Assembly: GCA_964454265.1 (NCBI GenBank)
Contig: CAYVXD010000063.1
Coordinates: 1-21,636, forward strand
Source: JAUWMI01 sp964454265
GTDB lineage: Bacteria > Sumerlaeota > Sumerlaeia > MWCT01 > JAUWMI01
DNA: 21,636 bases
Reading direction: 5' to 3'
Both the position numbers and the translations under genes were made by a program. The notes below the pieces were generated by a model, which saw only the letters and a program-made list of their open reading frames with translations, did not search any database and was not told the origin of the DNA. Of the stretch, positions 1 to 7,917 are shown piece by piece (the first letter of the stretch is position 1; each line of letters starts with the position of its first letter).

Positions 1-1
1 T

Positions 2-259
2 ACCGTCATCATCCCGAAAGACAACAATGACGATTTGGAAGAGATCTCTGACAAGGTCCGAAAGGACATCAAGTTCATCCTTGTCGAGAATCTCGATGAA
101 GTGATCGACGCCTCTCTGGTCAAGAAACTCGCTACCAAAGGAGCCCGTCCCTCCAGGGGGTCGCCTGTGCGCAAACACACCGGCACTCAGGCCAGCGTAA
201 CTAAAACCCCCGATACCGGGCCGCATCCACCCCAGCCTCAGGGCCGCGCCAAGGTATAA
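2..259 (+). CDS. lon: ATP-dependent protease Lon, C-terminal end (partial)
   Basis: Reading in frame from base 2 gives TVIIPKDNNDDLEEISDKV, followed by KDIKFILVENLDEVIDASL. This is the last segment of the Lon proteolytic (S16) domain, where family members read roughly 'VIiPkeNekDleeip...fv.vdevl..aL'. The gene enters from outside the window, so the AAA+ module and the Ser-Lys catalytic dyad are not seen. Lon is a cytoplasmic AAA+ serine protease that degrades misfolded and regulatory proteins. After the conserved fold the protein carries a tail of about 40 residues rich in Pro, Lys, Arg, Thr and Gly, longer than most Lon C-termini and probably disordered. The ATG at 35 is internal and is not a start. 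The next gene on the strand is an apparently foreign restriction locus, while engB, a common Lon neighbour, lies 7.7 kb further on. Confidence 0.9.
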   Translation, partial: TVIIPKDNNDDLEEISDKVRKDIKFILVENLDEVIDASLVKKLATKGARPSRGSPVRKHTGTQASVTKTPDTGPHPPQPQGRAKV

Positions 260-412
260 CTACCACCTCTCCTAATTCTTCAGCATCATCCCAATTCGTA
301 TTGACTTTAATGGCGTTCTTTAGTAATTCCTACAATGTTAGCCATGAAGAACGTTGTCATTCTGCCGTATTTGTCCGCGAACCTAAATTAAAATACACTA
401 AAACCCGATAAT
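260..412 (+). promoter_or_regulatory. lon-hsdR intergenic region with possible hsdR promoter
   Basis: This 153-bp AT-rich spacer separates lon from the restriction island. A TTGACT hexamer at 301-306 is followed 17 nt later by TAATTC (324-329), and a better -10-like TACAAT lies at 331-336 but is badly spaced from it. No convincing terminator hairpin for lon is visible. No good Shine-Dalgarno sequence precedes the hsdR ATG at 413; the leader there is plain AT-rich sequence. The promoter call is weak and is inferred only from hexamer likeness. Confidence 0.25.
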
Positions 413-3166
413 ATGAAACCAGAAGAAAAAGCAAGAAAAGGAATTGATGAACTGCTTCAAGCCGCAGGCTGGAAGCTGCAGGACATGCAAGAATTGAATC
501 TTGGAGCTTCTCTGGGCGTGGCTGTCCGCTATTTTCCTCTTGAAACTGGGGAAGCCGATTACCTGCTTTTTGTTGATCGAAAGGCTGTTGGTGTTGTGGA
601 AGCAAAGCCCGAAGGCACCACATTGAGCGGCGTTGCTGAACAGTCCGAAAAATATATAGCGGGTTTCCCTAAGAATCTACCACATGTTCAGGAACCTCTC
701 CCTTTTGCCTATGAAAGCACAGGAATAGAGACGTTTTTCAGAGATTTAAGAGACCCAGAGCCTCGCTCAAGAAGGGTATTTGCATTTCACAAGCCAGAAA
801 CACTTCATGAATGGCTTTCCCAGGAAAACACGCTTAGGGCAAGGCTTAGGAATATGCCTCCTCTGATCACAGATGGACTAAGAGATTGCCAGATCGAAGC
901 AATCAGAAACCTTGAAAAATCCTTTGCAGAAGCAAGACCAAGGGCACTTATCCAGATGGCCTCAGCAAGCGGGAAGACCTTTACTGCCGTAAGTTTTATC
1001 TACCGGTTGATAAAATTTGCAAGTGCAAAAAGGATTCTCTTTTTAGTCGATAGAAGCAATCTTGGCCGTCAAACGAGAAGGGAGTTTCAGCAGTATATAC
1101 CCCCCGATGATGTCAGAACGTTTACAGAGCTTTACAATGTACAGCATCTCACTTCAAACACCTTAGACCCCGTCAGCAGGGTCTGTATTACCACGATTCA
1201 AAGACTCTATTCCATGCTCAAGGGAGAGCCTGAATTTGGTGCTGATCTTGAAGAGCTCTCTCTCTTCGATCTTGAACCGAGAGAAAAGCTGCAAAAAGAG
1301 GTCTCCTACAATCCTCAAATCCCTATAGAGAGCTTCGATTTTATCGTCACCGACGAATGCCACCGTTCAATTTACCATCTCTGGCGACAGGTGCTTGAAT
1401 ACTTCGATGCATTTATTATAGGTCTCACTGCAACTCCTTCTATACAGACTCTCGGCTTTTTCAACCAGAACCTCGTGATGGAATACCCCCACGAGCGAGC
1501 AGTTGCAGACGGCGTTAATGTCGGATATGAGGTTTACCGGATCAAAACTGAAATCACGGAAAAGGGAAGCAAGGTTGATGCAGGTTATTACATAGATAAG
1601 CGGGACAAGCTCACAAGAAAAACGCGATGGGAATTGCTTGATGAAGACTTGGAGTATGAAGCCAGACAGTTAGACCGGGACGTGGTAACCCCTGACCAGA
1701 TAAGAACAGTAATAAGAACCTTCAAGGAAAAGCTCTGTACAGAGATATTCCCGGGTAGACAAGAAGTGCCCAAGACACTTATCTTTGCCAAAGATGACTC
1801 CCATGCGGAGGATATTGTGCATATCGTAAGAGACGAATTCGGCAAAGGAAACGAGTTCTGCAAAAAGATAACCTATAAAACCACAGGGGAAAAGACTGAT
1901 GATTTAATAGCCAGTTTTCGCAATTCCTATAATCCACGCATAGCCGTAACCGTGGATATGATTTCAACAGGCACTGATATTCGACCTTTGGAATGTCTTA
2001 TATTTATGAGGGATGTCAAATCAAGGGTGTATTTTGAGCAGATGAAGGGACGTGGAACCAGAATTATTCCTCCAACTGACCTTAATGCCGTTACTCCAGA
2101 CGCAACTCATAAGACACACTTCGTGATTGTCGATACAATAGGGGTGTGCGAGAATGATAAGACTGATTCCCATCCTCTTGAAAAAAAGAGAAGCATCCCT
2201 TTTGATAAACTCCTCATTGAAGTTGCCTTGGGTAATAGGGACGAAGACAATCTCACTTCCCTGGCTGGCAGACTCGCAAGGTTAGACAGAGAGATAGATG
2301 AAAAAGACAGAAAGGAGATTGAAGCCGCAGGAGAGGGGAAACCCTTAAAAGAAATCATCAACAACCTCCTGGATGCAGTTGACCCTGACAAAAAATCGGA
2401 AAAGGCAAAGGAAATTTCTAACACGGAAACACCCACAGAGGAACAACTGAAAGAGGCGACAGATCAATTGACAAAAGTCGCCTGCACTCCGTTCGACAAT
2501 CCCAAACTAAGAAACACAATCATCGATATTAAGAAAAGAAACGAGCAGATTATAGACACAGTGAGTAAAGACGCTATAATTCTGGCGGGTTTTGATGAAC
2601 GGGCAAAGGAAAAGGCGCGAACCATCATTGATACCTTTAAGAAATTCATAGAAGAAAACAGGGACGAACTAACTGCCTTACAGCTTATCTACAGCAAACC
2701 TTACGGCAAAAGACATCTCACGTATGAAGAGATTAAACAACTTGCCGAGGCCATTAAAAAGCCGCCTTATTATTTAACTCCTGAACTACTCTGGAAGGCG
2801 TATGAACATCTGCAGAAATCAAAGGTAAAAGGCGCCGGCCCCCAAAGGCTTCTGACTAACATTATCTCACTGATACGGTTTGCAATTGGCGAAAGTGACG
2901 TCCTTGAGCCTTTCGCAGAGACAGTAGACCGCAGTTTCAATGACTGGCTGGCACAACAGGAGAAAGCAGGGCGAGTGTTTACGCCTGAACAGATGGAATG
3001 GCTTATGATGATAAAAGACCATATTGCAACATCGCTTGGAGTCAGCATAGAAGACTTTGAATATGCACCATTCTATGAGAAAGGCGGCGCCGTTAAAGCC
3101 TATCAGTCTTTCGGCGATGAATTAAACGTCGTCTTGGAAGAACTAAACGGGGTTCTAGTGGGCTAA
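413..3166 (+). CDS. hsdR: Type I restriction enzyme, R subunit (HsdR)
   Basis: HsdR is the motor and nuclease subunit of a type I restriction-modification complex: it translocates unmodified DNA using ATP and cuts at a distance. The N-terminal RecB-like nuclease shows D49, E63-A-K65 (in GVVEAKPEG) and a following Q77xxxY81, the usual PD-(D/E)xK plus QxxxY set. The SF2 helicase core follows: Walker A SASGKT at about 184-189, DECH at 314-317 (motif II), LTAT at 338-341 (motif III), and a C-terminal helicase half with the arginine-finger-type segment GRGTR near residue 545. The region after about 600 is helical and charged, as expected for the part that docks on the methylase core. The length of 917 aa is normal for the family. 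The Walker A lacks the usual first glycine (MASASGKT rather than MATGTGKT). No clear SD precedes the ATG. It is the first gene of the island; S and M follow only after an inserted toxin-antitoxin-like pair. Confidence 0.95.
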   Translation: MKPEEKARKGIDELLQAAGWKLQDMQELNLGASLGVAVRYFPLETGEADYLLFVDRKAVGVVEAKPEGTTLSGVAEQSEKYIAGFPKNLPHVQEPLPFAYESTGIETFFRDLRDPEPRSRRVFAFHKPETLHEWLSQENTLRARLRNMPPLITDGLRDCQIEAIRNLEKSFAEARPRALIQMASASGKTFTAVSFIYRLIKFASAKRILFLVDRSNLGRQTRREFQQYIPPDDVRTFTELYNVQHLTSNTLDPVSRVCITTIQRLYSMLKGEPEFGADLEELSLFDLEPREKLQKEVSYNPQIPIESFDFIVTDECHRSIYHLWRQVLEYFDAFIIGLTATPSIQTLGFFNQNLVMEYPHERAVADGVNVGYEVYRIKTEITEKGSKVDAGYYIDKRDKLTRKTRWELLDEDLEYEARQLDRDVVTPDQIRTVIRTFKEKLCTEIFPGRQEVPKTLIFAKDDSHAEDIVHIVRDEFGKGNEFCKKITYKTTGEKTDDLIASFRNSYNPRIAVTVDMISTGTDIRPLECLIFMRDVKSRVYFEQMKGRGTRIIPPTDLNAVTPDATHKTHFVIVDTIGVCENDKTDSHPLEKKRSIPFDKLLIEVALGNRDEDNLTSLAGRLARLDREIDEKDRKEIEAAGEGKPLKEIINNLLDAVDPDKKSEKAKEISNTETPTEEQLKEATDQLTKVACTPFDNPKLRNTIIDIKKRNEQIIDTVSKDAIILAGFDERAKEKARTIIDTFKKFIEENRDELTALQLIYSKPYGKRHLTYEEIKQLAEAIKKPPYYLTPELLWKAYEHLQKSKVKGAGPQRLLTNIISLIRFAIGESDVLEPFAETVDRSFNDWLAQQEKAGRVFTPEQMEWLMMIKDHIATSLGVSIEDFEYAPFYEKGGAVKAYQSFGDELNVVLEELNGVLVG

Positions 3167-3206
3167 AATGCGAACTGTAGTTTTTAACCTTATAGGTAAA
3201 AAACGC

Positions 3207-3239
3207 TTGACATAGATTTCCCACTTATTTACTGTGGAG
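3207..3239 (+). promoter_or_regulatory. Candidate internal promoter and SD for the toxin-antitoxin pair
   Basis: In the 81-bp gap after hsdR there is a perfect -35 hexamer TTGACA at 3207-3212 and a TACTGT -10-like hexamer at 3230-3235, with a 17-bp spacer. An SD-like GGAG at 3236-3239 lies 8 nt before the TTG at 3248. If both are real, the start site predicted from this -10 (about 3242) would leave the SD out of the message, so either the promoter makes a nearly leaderless toxin mRNA or the SD serves read-through transcripts from hsdR. Toxin-antitoxin pairs usually carry their own autoregulated promoter, which fits. Confidence 0.45.
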
Positions 3240-3247
3240 ACAAATGC

Positions 3248-3559
3248 TTGGATTTCGAATTTAGAAACAAAGAATTAGTAAAACTTTATACAACAGGCAG
3301 GAGCCGAAAATACAAACTGCAGCCAGAGGTTATTAAAAGATTTGTCATGCGTATTAGGCAGATCGAGGGCGCAAACGGTATATACGACCTCTGGCAGACA
3401 GTGGCTATAAAATTTAAAAGACTAAAAGGCTTTCAAAATAGATACTCTCTGAGGATAGACAAAAAATGGCGTTTAGAAATTGAAGTAGAATGGGAGGATG
3501 AGCAACAGACAACGGGAAAGGTATACATTATTGAAGTATCACTCCACTATGGAGATTAA
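3248..3559 (+). CDS. HigB-like toxin of the RelE/ParE superfamily
   Basis: This small basic protein of 103 aa matches the HigB/RelE pattern: an N-terminal FRNKELVKLYTTGRSRKY segment, a central helix, then LKGFQNRYSLRIDKKWRLEIEV and a closing beta strand ending in EVSLHYGD. RelE-fold toxins of the HigB branch cut mRNA on the ribosome. The YSLRI...WRLE strand pair and the C-terminal HY are where family members carry RNA-contacting residues. The start is TTG at 3248, chosen because GGAG at 3236-3239 is correctly spaced and the N-terminus aligns with the family. The nearby ATG at 3245 is out of frame and closes after a few codons. The gene ends 2 nt before the start of its HTH-containing partner, in the toxin-first order typical of higBA. 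Whether it is active cannot be judged from sequence. Confidence 0.8.
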   Translation: MDFEFRNKELVKLYTTGRSRKYKLQPEVIKRFVMRIRQIEGANGIYDLWQTVAIKFKRLKGFQNRYSLRIDKKWRLEIEVEWEDEQQTTGKVYIIEVSLHYGD

Positions 3560-3561
3560 TT

Positions 3562-4677
3562 ATGGGTAAGCAATACAAACCATACATGAATATTCCCACC
3601 GGAGAGTTTATCAAGGAAGAACTGGAAGTGCGGCACTGGGGACAGGAAGACCTGTCTAGAATCCTGGGACTCTCACTGAAGACAATTAATAAACTGGTTA
3701 AAGGCAAACAATCAGTGACCATAGAAATGGCTCGCTTTTTGAGCAAGGCTTTTAGACAGTCCCCCCAATACTGGTTAAACTTGGATACTAACTACAGGCT
3801 CAGATTACAAGAGGAAACCAAGAAAGAAGGCGCAGTATCAATAAAATCGAGGATTTTCCAATACATGCCCATAAGGGAAATGATTAGAAAAGGTTGGTTA
3901 AAGGAGTATAATAATCTTAACGAGCTCGTCCAGCAGGTGAAGGACTTTTGGGGAATCGATGAAATCGACCTCAGTTTTCTCGATAAGAGTTCCCTGCCTT
4001 GTTTTAAGAAATCAGAGGCTTTCGCTCAATATAGGCCTCACGCGCAGACCTGGCTTCAGATGGCAAAAAAGTGCGCTGCAAGATATACTGCTTGCTCCTT
4101 CGATAAGAAAGCATTGGAGACTCTTTCCCGTGAAATGACTTCGTATATAAAAACTAATGAGGCGATACCGAAATTTTTGCATAAGCTAAAGCAAACAGGG
4201 GTTATATTTTTCGTACTCAGTCACTTACAAAAAACATACATTGACGGCGCTGCGTTCTTCGACAATGGAAATCCTGTTATTGTCTATACTCAGCGTTATG
4301 ATCGGATTGACAACTTCTGGTTTACCATAGCCCACGAAATCGTCCATGTGCTCGAGAACCTAAATAACAGGGAGGACGTATTTATTGATAATCTTGAAGA
4401 ACTCTCATCGGGAAAAGAACGTCGGGCAAATTTGAAAGCTGAACATAATTTAGGAATTGACCGCATTTTAAAACACTTTAGACAGTTTAAGTCAGGCTAT
4501 GTTTCTGAGAAAAGAGTTCTTCAATACTCCACCAATAGAGACGTCCACCCAGGCATAATCGTTGGCTGCCTCCAATATCATAATATTTTGTCTAGAAGAA
4601 ATCTGAATAGGCTTAAAAGTGACGTTTCTTCCCATATCCCCAGTGAATACTATGTTGAGAAGTCCTTTAAACAATAG
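3562..4677 (+). CDS. HigA-type antitoxin fused to an ImmA/IrrE metallopeptidase domain
   Basis: The protein has 371 aa. Residues about 10-80 are an XRE/HigA-type helix-turn-helix (FIKEELEVRHWGQEDLSRIL, then a recognition helix around TINKLVKGKQS and the HigA-like SPQYWLNLDTNYRL). The remainder is an ImmA/IrrE (peptidase M78-like) domain: AHEIVHVL carries H258-E259-x-x-H262, E286 in ERRAN is a plausible third zinc ligand, and HPGIIVGCLQ near 329-338 is the conserved C-terminal helix segment. HigA proteins bind and silence HigB and repress their own promoter; ImmA/IrrE domains in known cases cleave repressors. A GGAG SD lies 8 nt before the ATG. Coupling to the toxin upstream (2-nt gap) makes a TA role most likely. 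The protease half could release repression or control another target; this is inference. The classic 'EADxFA' helix is altered here (ERRANLKA), so proteolytic activity is not certain. Confidence 0.82.
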   Translation: MGKQYKPYMNIPTGEFIKEELEVRHWGQEDLSRILGLSLKTINKLVKGKQSVTIEMARFLSKAFRQSPQYWLNLDTNYRLRLQEETKKEGAVSIKSRIFQYMPIREMIRKGWLKEYNNLNELVQQVKDFWGIDEIDLSFLDKSSLPCFKKSEAFAQYRPHAQTWLQMAKKCAARYTACSFDKKALETLSREMTSYIKTNEAIPKFLHKLKQTGVIFFVLSHLQKTYIDGAAFFDNGNPVIVYTQRYDRIDNFWFTIAHEIVHVLENLNNREDVFIDNLEELSSGKERRANLKAEHNLGIDRILKHFRQFKSGYVSEKRVLQYSTNRDVHPGIIVGCLQYHNILSRRNLNRLKSDVSSHIPSEYYVEKSFKQ

Positions 4678-4699
4678 GGCCCAGTTTGCTCCCTGACAC

Positions 4700-6217
4700 A
4701 TGATAGTAGATAAAGACAGCCTGCCAAAACTCCCCAAGGGTTGGCTATGGACGATCCTTGGTGAGATAATAGATATTCGAAATGGATTTGCGTTTAAGAG
4801 TGCGGATTATCAAGACAACGGCGTTCTACTTGTCCGTCAGTCTAATTTGGGGCATGGAAAAGTAGATATCAAGAAGGTGGCATATCTGCCGCTTTCCTAC
4901 TTAGATAAGTATGCATATTTTGTTATTCGCAAGGGCGACGTACTGGTCGGAATGTCAGGGTCAATCGGCAAATTATGCGTCTACGATCTCGATACTCCAG
5001 CCTTGCAGAACCAACGGACAGGATTAATTCAGTTTTTTCAAGCCGAAACAAGGGAATATGTTAGATATTATTTTGACACTTTAGGAACTCGCTTAATAAG
5101 CATGGGAAAAGGGGTGGCAGTACAAAATATTAGTGCTGCACAAATTGAATCTTGTCCGATTCCTCTTTCCCCTCTCCCCGAGCAGCGGCGCATTGTCGCC
5201 AAGATTGAGCAGCTTTTTACCAGACTGGATGCGGGAGTTGAGGCGTTAAAGAAAGTAAAAGCACAGTTAAAGCGCTATCGCCAGGCGGTCTTGAAATATG
5301 CCTTTGAAGGCAAACTCACAGAAGAATGGCGAAAGGCAAATAAGGGCAAAATTGAACCCGCTTCCGCGCTTCTGGAACGAGTCAGAGAAGAACGAAAAAC
5401 GAAGGCAAAGGGGAAATATAAAGAACCTCCACTCCTAGACACATTGGATTTACGGCAAATTGCAAAAGGCTGGGCATGGGCGAGACTAGGCATGGTATGT
5501 AACAAGATACAGGATGGTAGCCATTTTTCACCTAAAATCCAATACAAAACAAAAGGAGAAGGAAGATACTTGTATGTCACCGCAAAGAATATAAAGGAAA
5601 ACGGTATAGACCTTTATGATGTTACATACGTAGACCCTTCTTTTCATAAGTCAATTTACAAACGGTGTAATCCTGAAAAAGGAGATGTGCTTTTAATTAA
5701 AGATGGCGTAAAAACCGGAATAGCAACAATAAATCATTTAGATCAGCAATTTAGCTTACTTTCAAGTGTGGCATTGTTTAAAGTGAATAAGACTGTATTA
5801 AATTCGATGTATCTAAAGTGGTTTTTTAATAGCCCTGTCGGGTTTAAAACCATAACTGGGCAAATGACCGGAACTGCAATAAGGCGTATAATTCTGGAAA
5901 GAATCCGACTGGCTCATATCCCCATAGCGTCTTTGCTGGAGCAACACAAAATCGTTGAAGAAATTGAGCGCCGGCTCTCCGTAGCTTATGAGGTGGAAAG
6001 GGGGTTCGAGCGCGGACTCAAACAAGCAGAGCGATTACGCCAGAGCATATTGAAAAAGGCCTTTGAGGGGAAGTTGGTGCCGCAGTATCCAACAGATGAG
6101 CCAGCGAGTGTTTTACTTGAACGAATAAAGACGGAGAAGGCCAAGCGTGACGCAGATCAAAGGGTAAACAAGGGCAGAAAGAAGCAAGCCAATGTGGAAA
6201 AAATGAGGTTCATATAG
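4700..6217 (+). CDS. hsdS: Type I restriction-modification specificity subunit (HsdS)
   Basis: HsdS chooses the DNA sequence that the type I complex methylates or restricts. The protein (505 aa) has the expected two-fold layout. The first target-recognition domain covers about residues 8-155 (LPKLPKGWLWTILGEI). A central conserved coiled-coil spacer starts at LPEQRRIVAKIEQLF (about 158) and runs to AFEGKLTEEWR. The second recognition domain runs from about 250 to 410 (AKGWAWARLGMVCNKIQDGS). The distal conserved region starts with LLEQHKIVEEIERRL (about 412) and ends in KKAFEGKLVPQ plus a charged tail. The repeats of 'AFEGKL' in both spacers show the duplication. Two intact recognition domains predict a bipartite target; the actual sequence cannot be read off. 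There is no obvious SD at the ATG. The stop is separated by one base from hsdM, so the two are co-translated. Confidence 0.94.
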   Translation: MIVDKDSLPKLPKGWLWTILGEIIDIRNGFAFKSADYQDNGVLLVRQSNLGHGKVDIKKVAYLPLSYLDKYAYFVIRKGDVLVGMSGSIGKLCVYDLDTPALQNQRTGLIQFFQAETREYVRYYFDTLGTRLISMGKGVAVQNISAAQIESCPIPLSPLPEQRRIVAKIEQLFTRLDAGVEALKKVKAQLKRYRQAVLKYAFEGKLTEEWRKANKGKIEPASALLERVREERKTKAKGKYKEPPLLDTLDLRQIAKGWAWARLGMVCNKIQDGSHFSPKIQYKTKGEGRYLYVTAKNIKENGIDLYDVTYVDPSFHKSIYKRCNPEKGDVLLIKDGVKTGIATINHLDQQFSLLSSVALFKVNKTVLNSMYLKWFFNSPVGFKTITGQMTGTAIRRIILERIRLAHIPIASLLEQHKIVEEIERRLSVAYEVERGFERGLKQAERLRQSILKKAFEGKLVPQYPTDEPASVLLERIKTEKAKRDADQRVNKGRKKQANVEKMRFI

Positions 6218-6218
6218 A

Positions 6219-7676
6219 ATGGGAAATCAATCGTCCACTATTGTTCAGAGGCTCTGGAACTATTGCAATGTCCTGCGAGATGATGGGGTAAGCTACGGCG
6301 ACTATGTGGAGCAGCTGACCTACCTTTTGTTTTTAAAGATGGGTGATGAGCAGACAAAGCCGCCATTCAACAAGCCCTCAGCAATTCCTCAGGGGTTTGA
6401 CTGGCAAAGCCTTCTTGACAAAGATGGTGATGCACTGGAGGTGCACTACCGCCATATTCTTGAGACTCTGGGCAAAGAAAAGGGGATGCTCGGAGTCATC
6501 TTCAGAAAATCACAGAACAAGATCCAAGACCCGGCGAAGCTCAAACGTCTGATTATGCTTATCAATGATGAAACCTGGGTCGGTTTGGATATTGATGTAA
6601 AGGGTGAGATTTACGAAGGGCTTCTGCAAAAGAATGCAGAGGATATAAAGAGCGGTGCGGGACAATATTTTACTCCGAGGCCGCTTATAAAGGCTATTAT
6701 AGAAGTTATGCGACCTGAGCCGGGAATGACCATCTGCGATCCGGCTTGTGGTACTGGTGGGTTTTTTCTAGGATCGCATGATTACATATCCAGACATTAT
6801 CAATTGGACAAAGACCAGAAGCGGTTTCTCAAGTTCAAAACATTTCAGGGAAAGGATATTGTTGATGGTGTTGTAAGGCTCTGCGTAATGAACCTTTATC
6901 TTCATGGTATCAGCGGGGATGGAAGCCCTATAGAGGTTGGAGATTCTCTTATTTCCGACCCGGGAGACCGCTTTAACATGGTGCTAACCAATCCTCCCTT
7001 TGGAAAGAAAAGCAGCATTACCATAGTAAATGGTGAAGGGAAGGCTGATAAAGAGTCGCTAATTTATGAACGGCCGGACTTCTGGGCAACTACTTCAAAC
7101 AAGCAATTGAATTTCCTCCAGCATGTGAAGACACTTTTGGAAATAAGCGGCAAAGCTGCTATCGTTGTTCCGGATAATGTGCTCTTTGAGGGCGGTGCCG
7201 GTGAGACGGTTAGAAGAAAATTGCTTCACGAGTGCGATGTCCACACGCTTTTGAGGCTCCCCACAGGTGTATTTTACGCGCAGGGTGTAAAGGCAAATTT
7301 GCTCTTCTTCGACAGAAAACCCGCAAGCGAAAAACCTTGGACAGAGAAGCTCTGGATATATGATTTGAGAACCAATAAGCACTTTACGCTCAAAACAAAT
7401 CCTTTACGCAATGAGGATCTTCAGGATTTCATCAGGTGTTATAATGCAGAAAACCGCTTCAAAAGACAGGAGACAGAGCGATTCAAAGCATTTATGTATA
7501 AGGAATTGATGCAGCGTGACAAGGTGAGTCTTGATATATTTTGGCTAAAAGATGAAAGCCTTGAGGATTCAGAAAATCTTCCATCGCCGGATATTCTTGC
7601 CCGCGAAATCGCTGAGAATCTTGAATCAGCTCTGGATCAGTTCACTAACATCTACCAAGAGCTAGAATCAGAATGA
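6219..7676 (+). CDS. hsdM: Type I restriction-modification methyltransferase subunit (HsdM)
   Basis: HsdM is an S-adenosylmethionine-dependent N6-adenine methyltransferase that joins HsdS as M2S to protect self DNA. The N-terminal helical HsdM_N region is seen in residues 1-130 (WNYCNVLRDDGVSYGDYVEQ). The catalytic domain follows with GQYFTPRPLI (148-157), SAM-binding motif I DPACGTGGFF (174-183) and the catalytic NPPFG motif (258-262), which together place it among gamma-type N6-adenine methylases. The length of 485 aa is normal. GAGG at 6205-6208 serves as SD and lies inside the end of hsdS; one base separates the two genes. The order R-(TA)-S-M is less usual than R-M-S or M-S-R. The gene is the last of the island; no clear terminator follows it. 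Confidence 0.96.
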   Translation: MGNQSSTIVQRLWNYCNVLRDDGVSYGDYVEQLTYLLFLKMGDEQTKPPFNKPSAIPQGFDWQSLLDKDGDALEVHYRHILETLGKEKGMLGVIFRKSQNKIQDPAKLKRLIMLINDETWVGLDIDVKGEIYEGLLQKNAEDIKSGAGQYFTPRPLIKAIIEVMRPEPGMTICDPACGTGGFFLGSHDYISRHYQLDKDQKRFLKFKTFQGKDIVDGVVRLCVMNLYLHGISGDGSPIEVGDSLISDPGDRFNMVLTNPPFGKKSSITIVNGEGKADKESLIYERPDFWATTSNKQLNFLQHVKTLLEISGKAAIVVPDNVLFEGGAGETVRRKLLHECDVHTLLRLPTGVFYAQGVKANLLFFDRKPASEKPWTEKLWIYDLRTNKHFTLKTNPLRNEDLQDFIRCYNAENRFKRQETERFKAFMYKELMQRDKVSLDIFWLKDESLEDSENLPSPDILAREIAENLESALDQFTNIYQELESE

Positions 7677-7771
7677 ACTTCGTCCAATCGGCTAAGCAAT
7701 GCAGAAAACCCGTGTCCAATTAGCGGTTTGGCACATTAATCCCAAGCTATAACGAAAAAAGGACATAAGAA

Positions 7772-7860
7772 ATGAACTACAATCCAGAAGAACACCATCG
7801 CAGGCCATTCTGATTAAAGGAATAGATTATTCCAGGGCAGGCACAAGGCCTGCCCCTACG
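7772..7860 (+). pseudogene. Remnant of a REP-associated tyrosine transposase (RAYT) 5' end fused to a REP palindrome
   Basis: An ATG at 7772 with an AAAGGA leader opens MNYNPEEHHRRPF and hits a stop at 7811-7813. Shifting frame at about 7807 gives ILIKGIDYSRAGT. Together these closely resemble the N-terminus of RAYT/Y1 transposases, which begin roughly 'MxYNPxxHHRRSIRLKGYDYSQAGxYFVT'. The reading then dissolves into the palindrome GGGCAGGC-ACAAG-GCCTGCCC (7835-7855), one of the REP-like repeats seen elsewhere in the window. The catalytic HUH and tyrosine motifs are absent. RAYTs are known to act on REP palindromes, so finding both joined is consistent with past activity. The fragment is too short for any activity now. 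The homology call rests on about 25 residues across a frameshift. Confidence 0.6.
7835..7860 (-). repeat. REP-like palindrome (copy A)
   Basis: The 26 bases are the exact reverse complement of 11217-11242. The core is an 8-bp inverted repeat GGGCAGGC / GCCTGCCC with a 5-nt loop (ACAAG), flanked by CCTACG. It lies between hsdM and engB, at the right edge of the restriction island, and overlaps the end of the RAYT remnant. Confidence 0.8.
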
Positions 7861-7917
7861 TTGAGGGGAAATTGTTGGTTCACTCAAGTTATTTTGTGTT
7901 CATAAAGAAGACACGAT

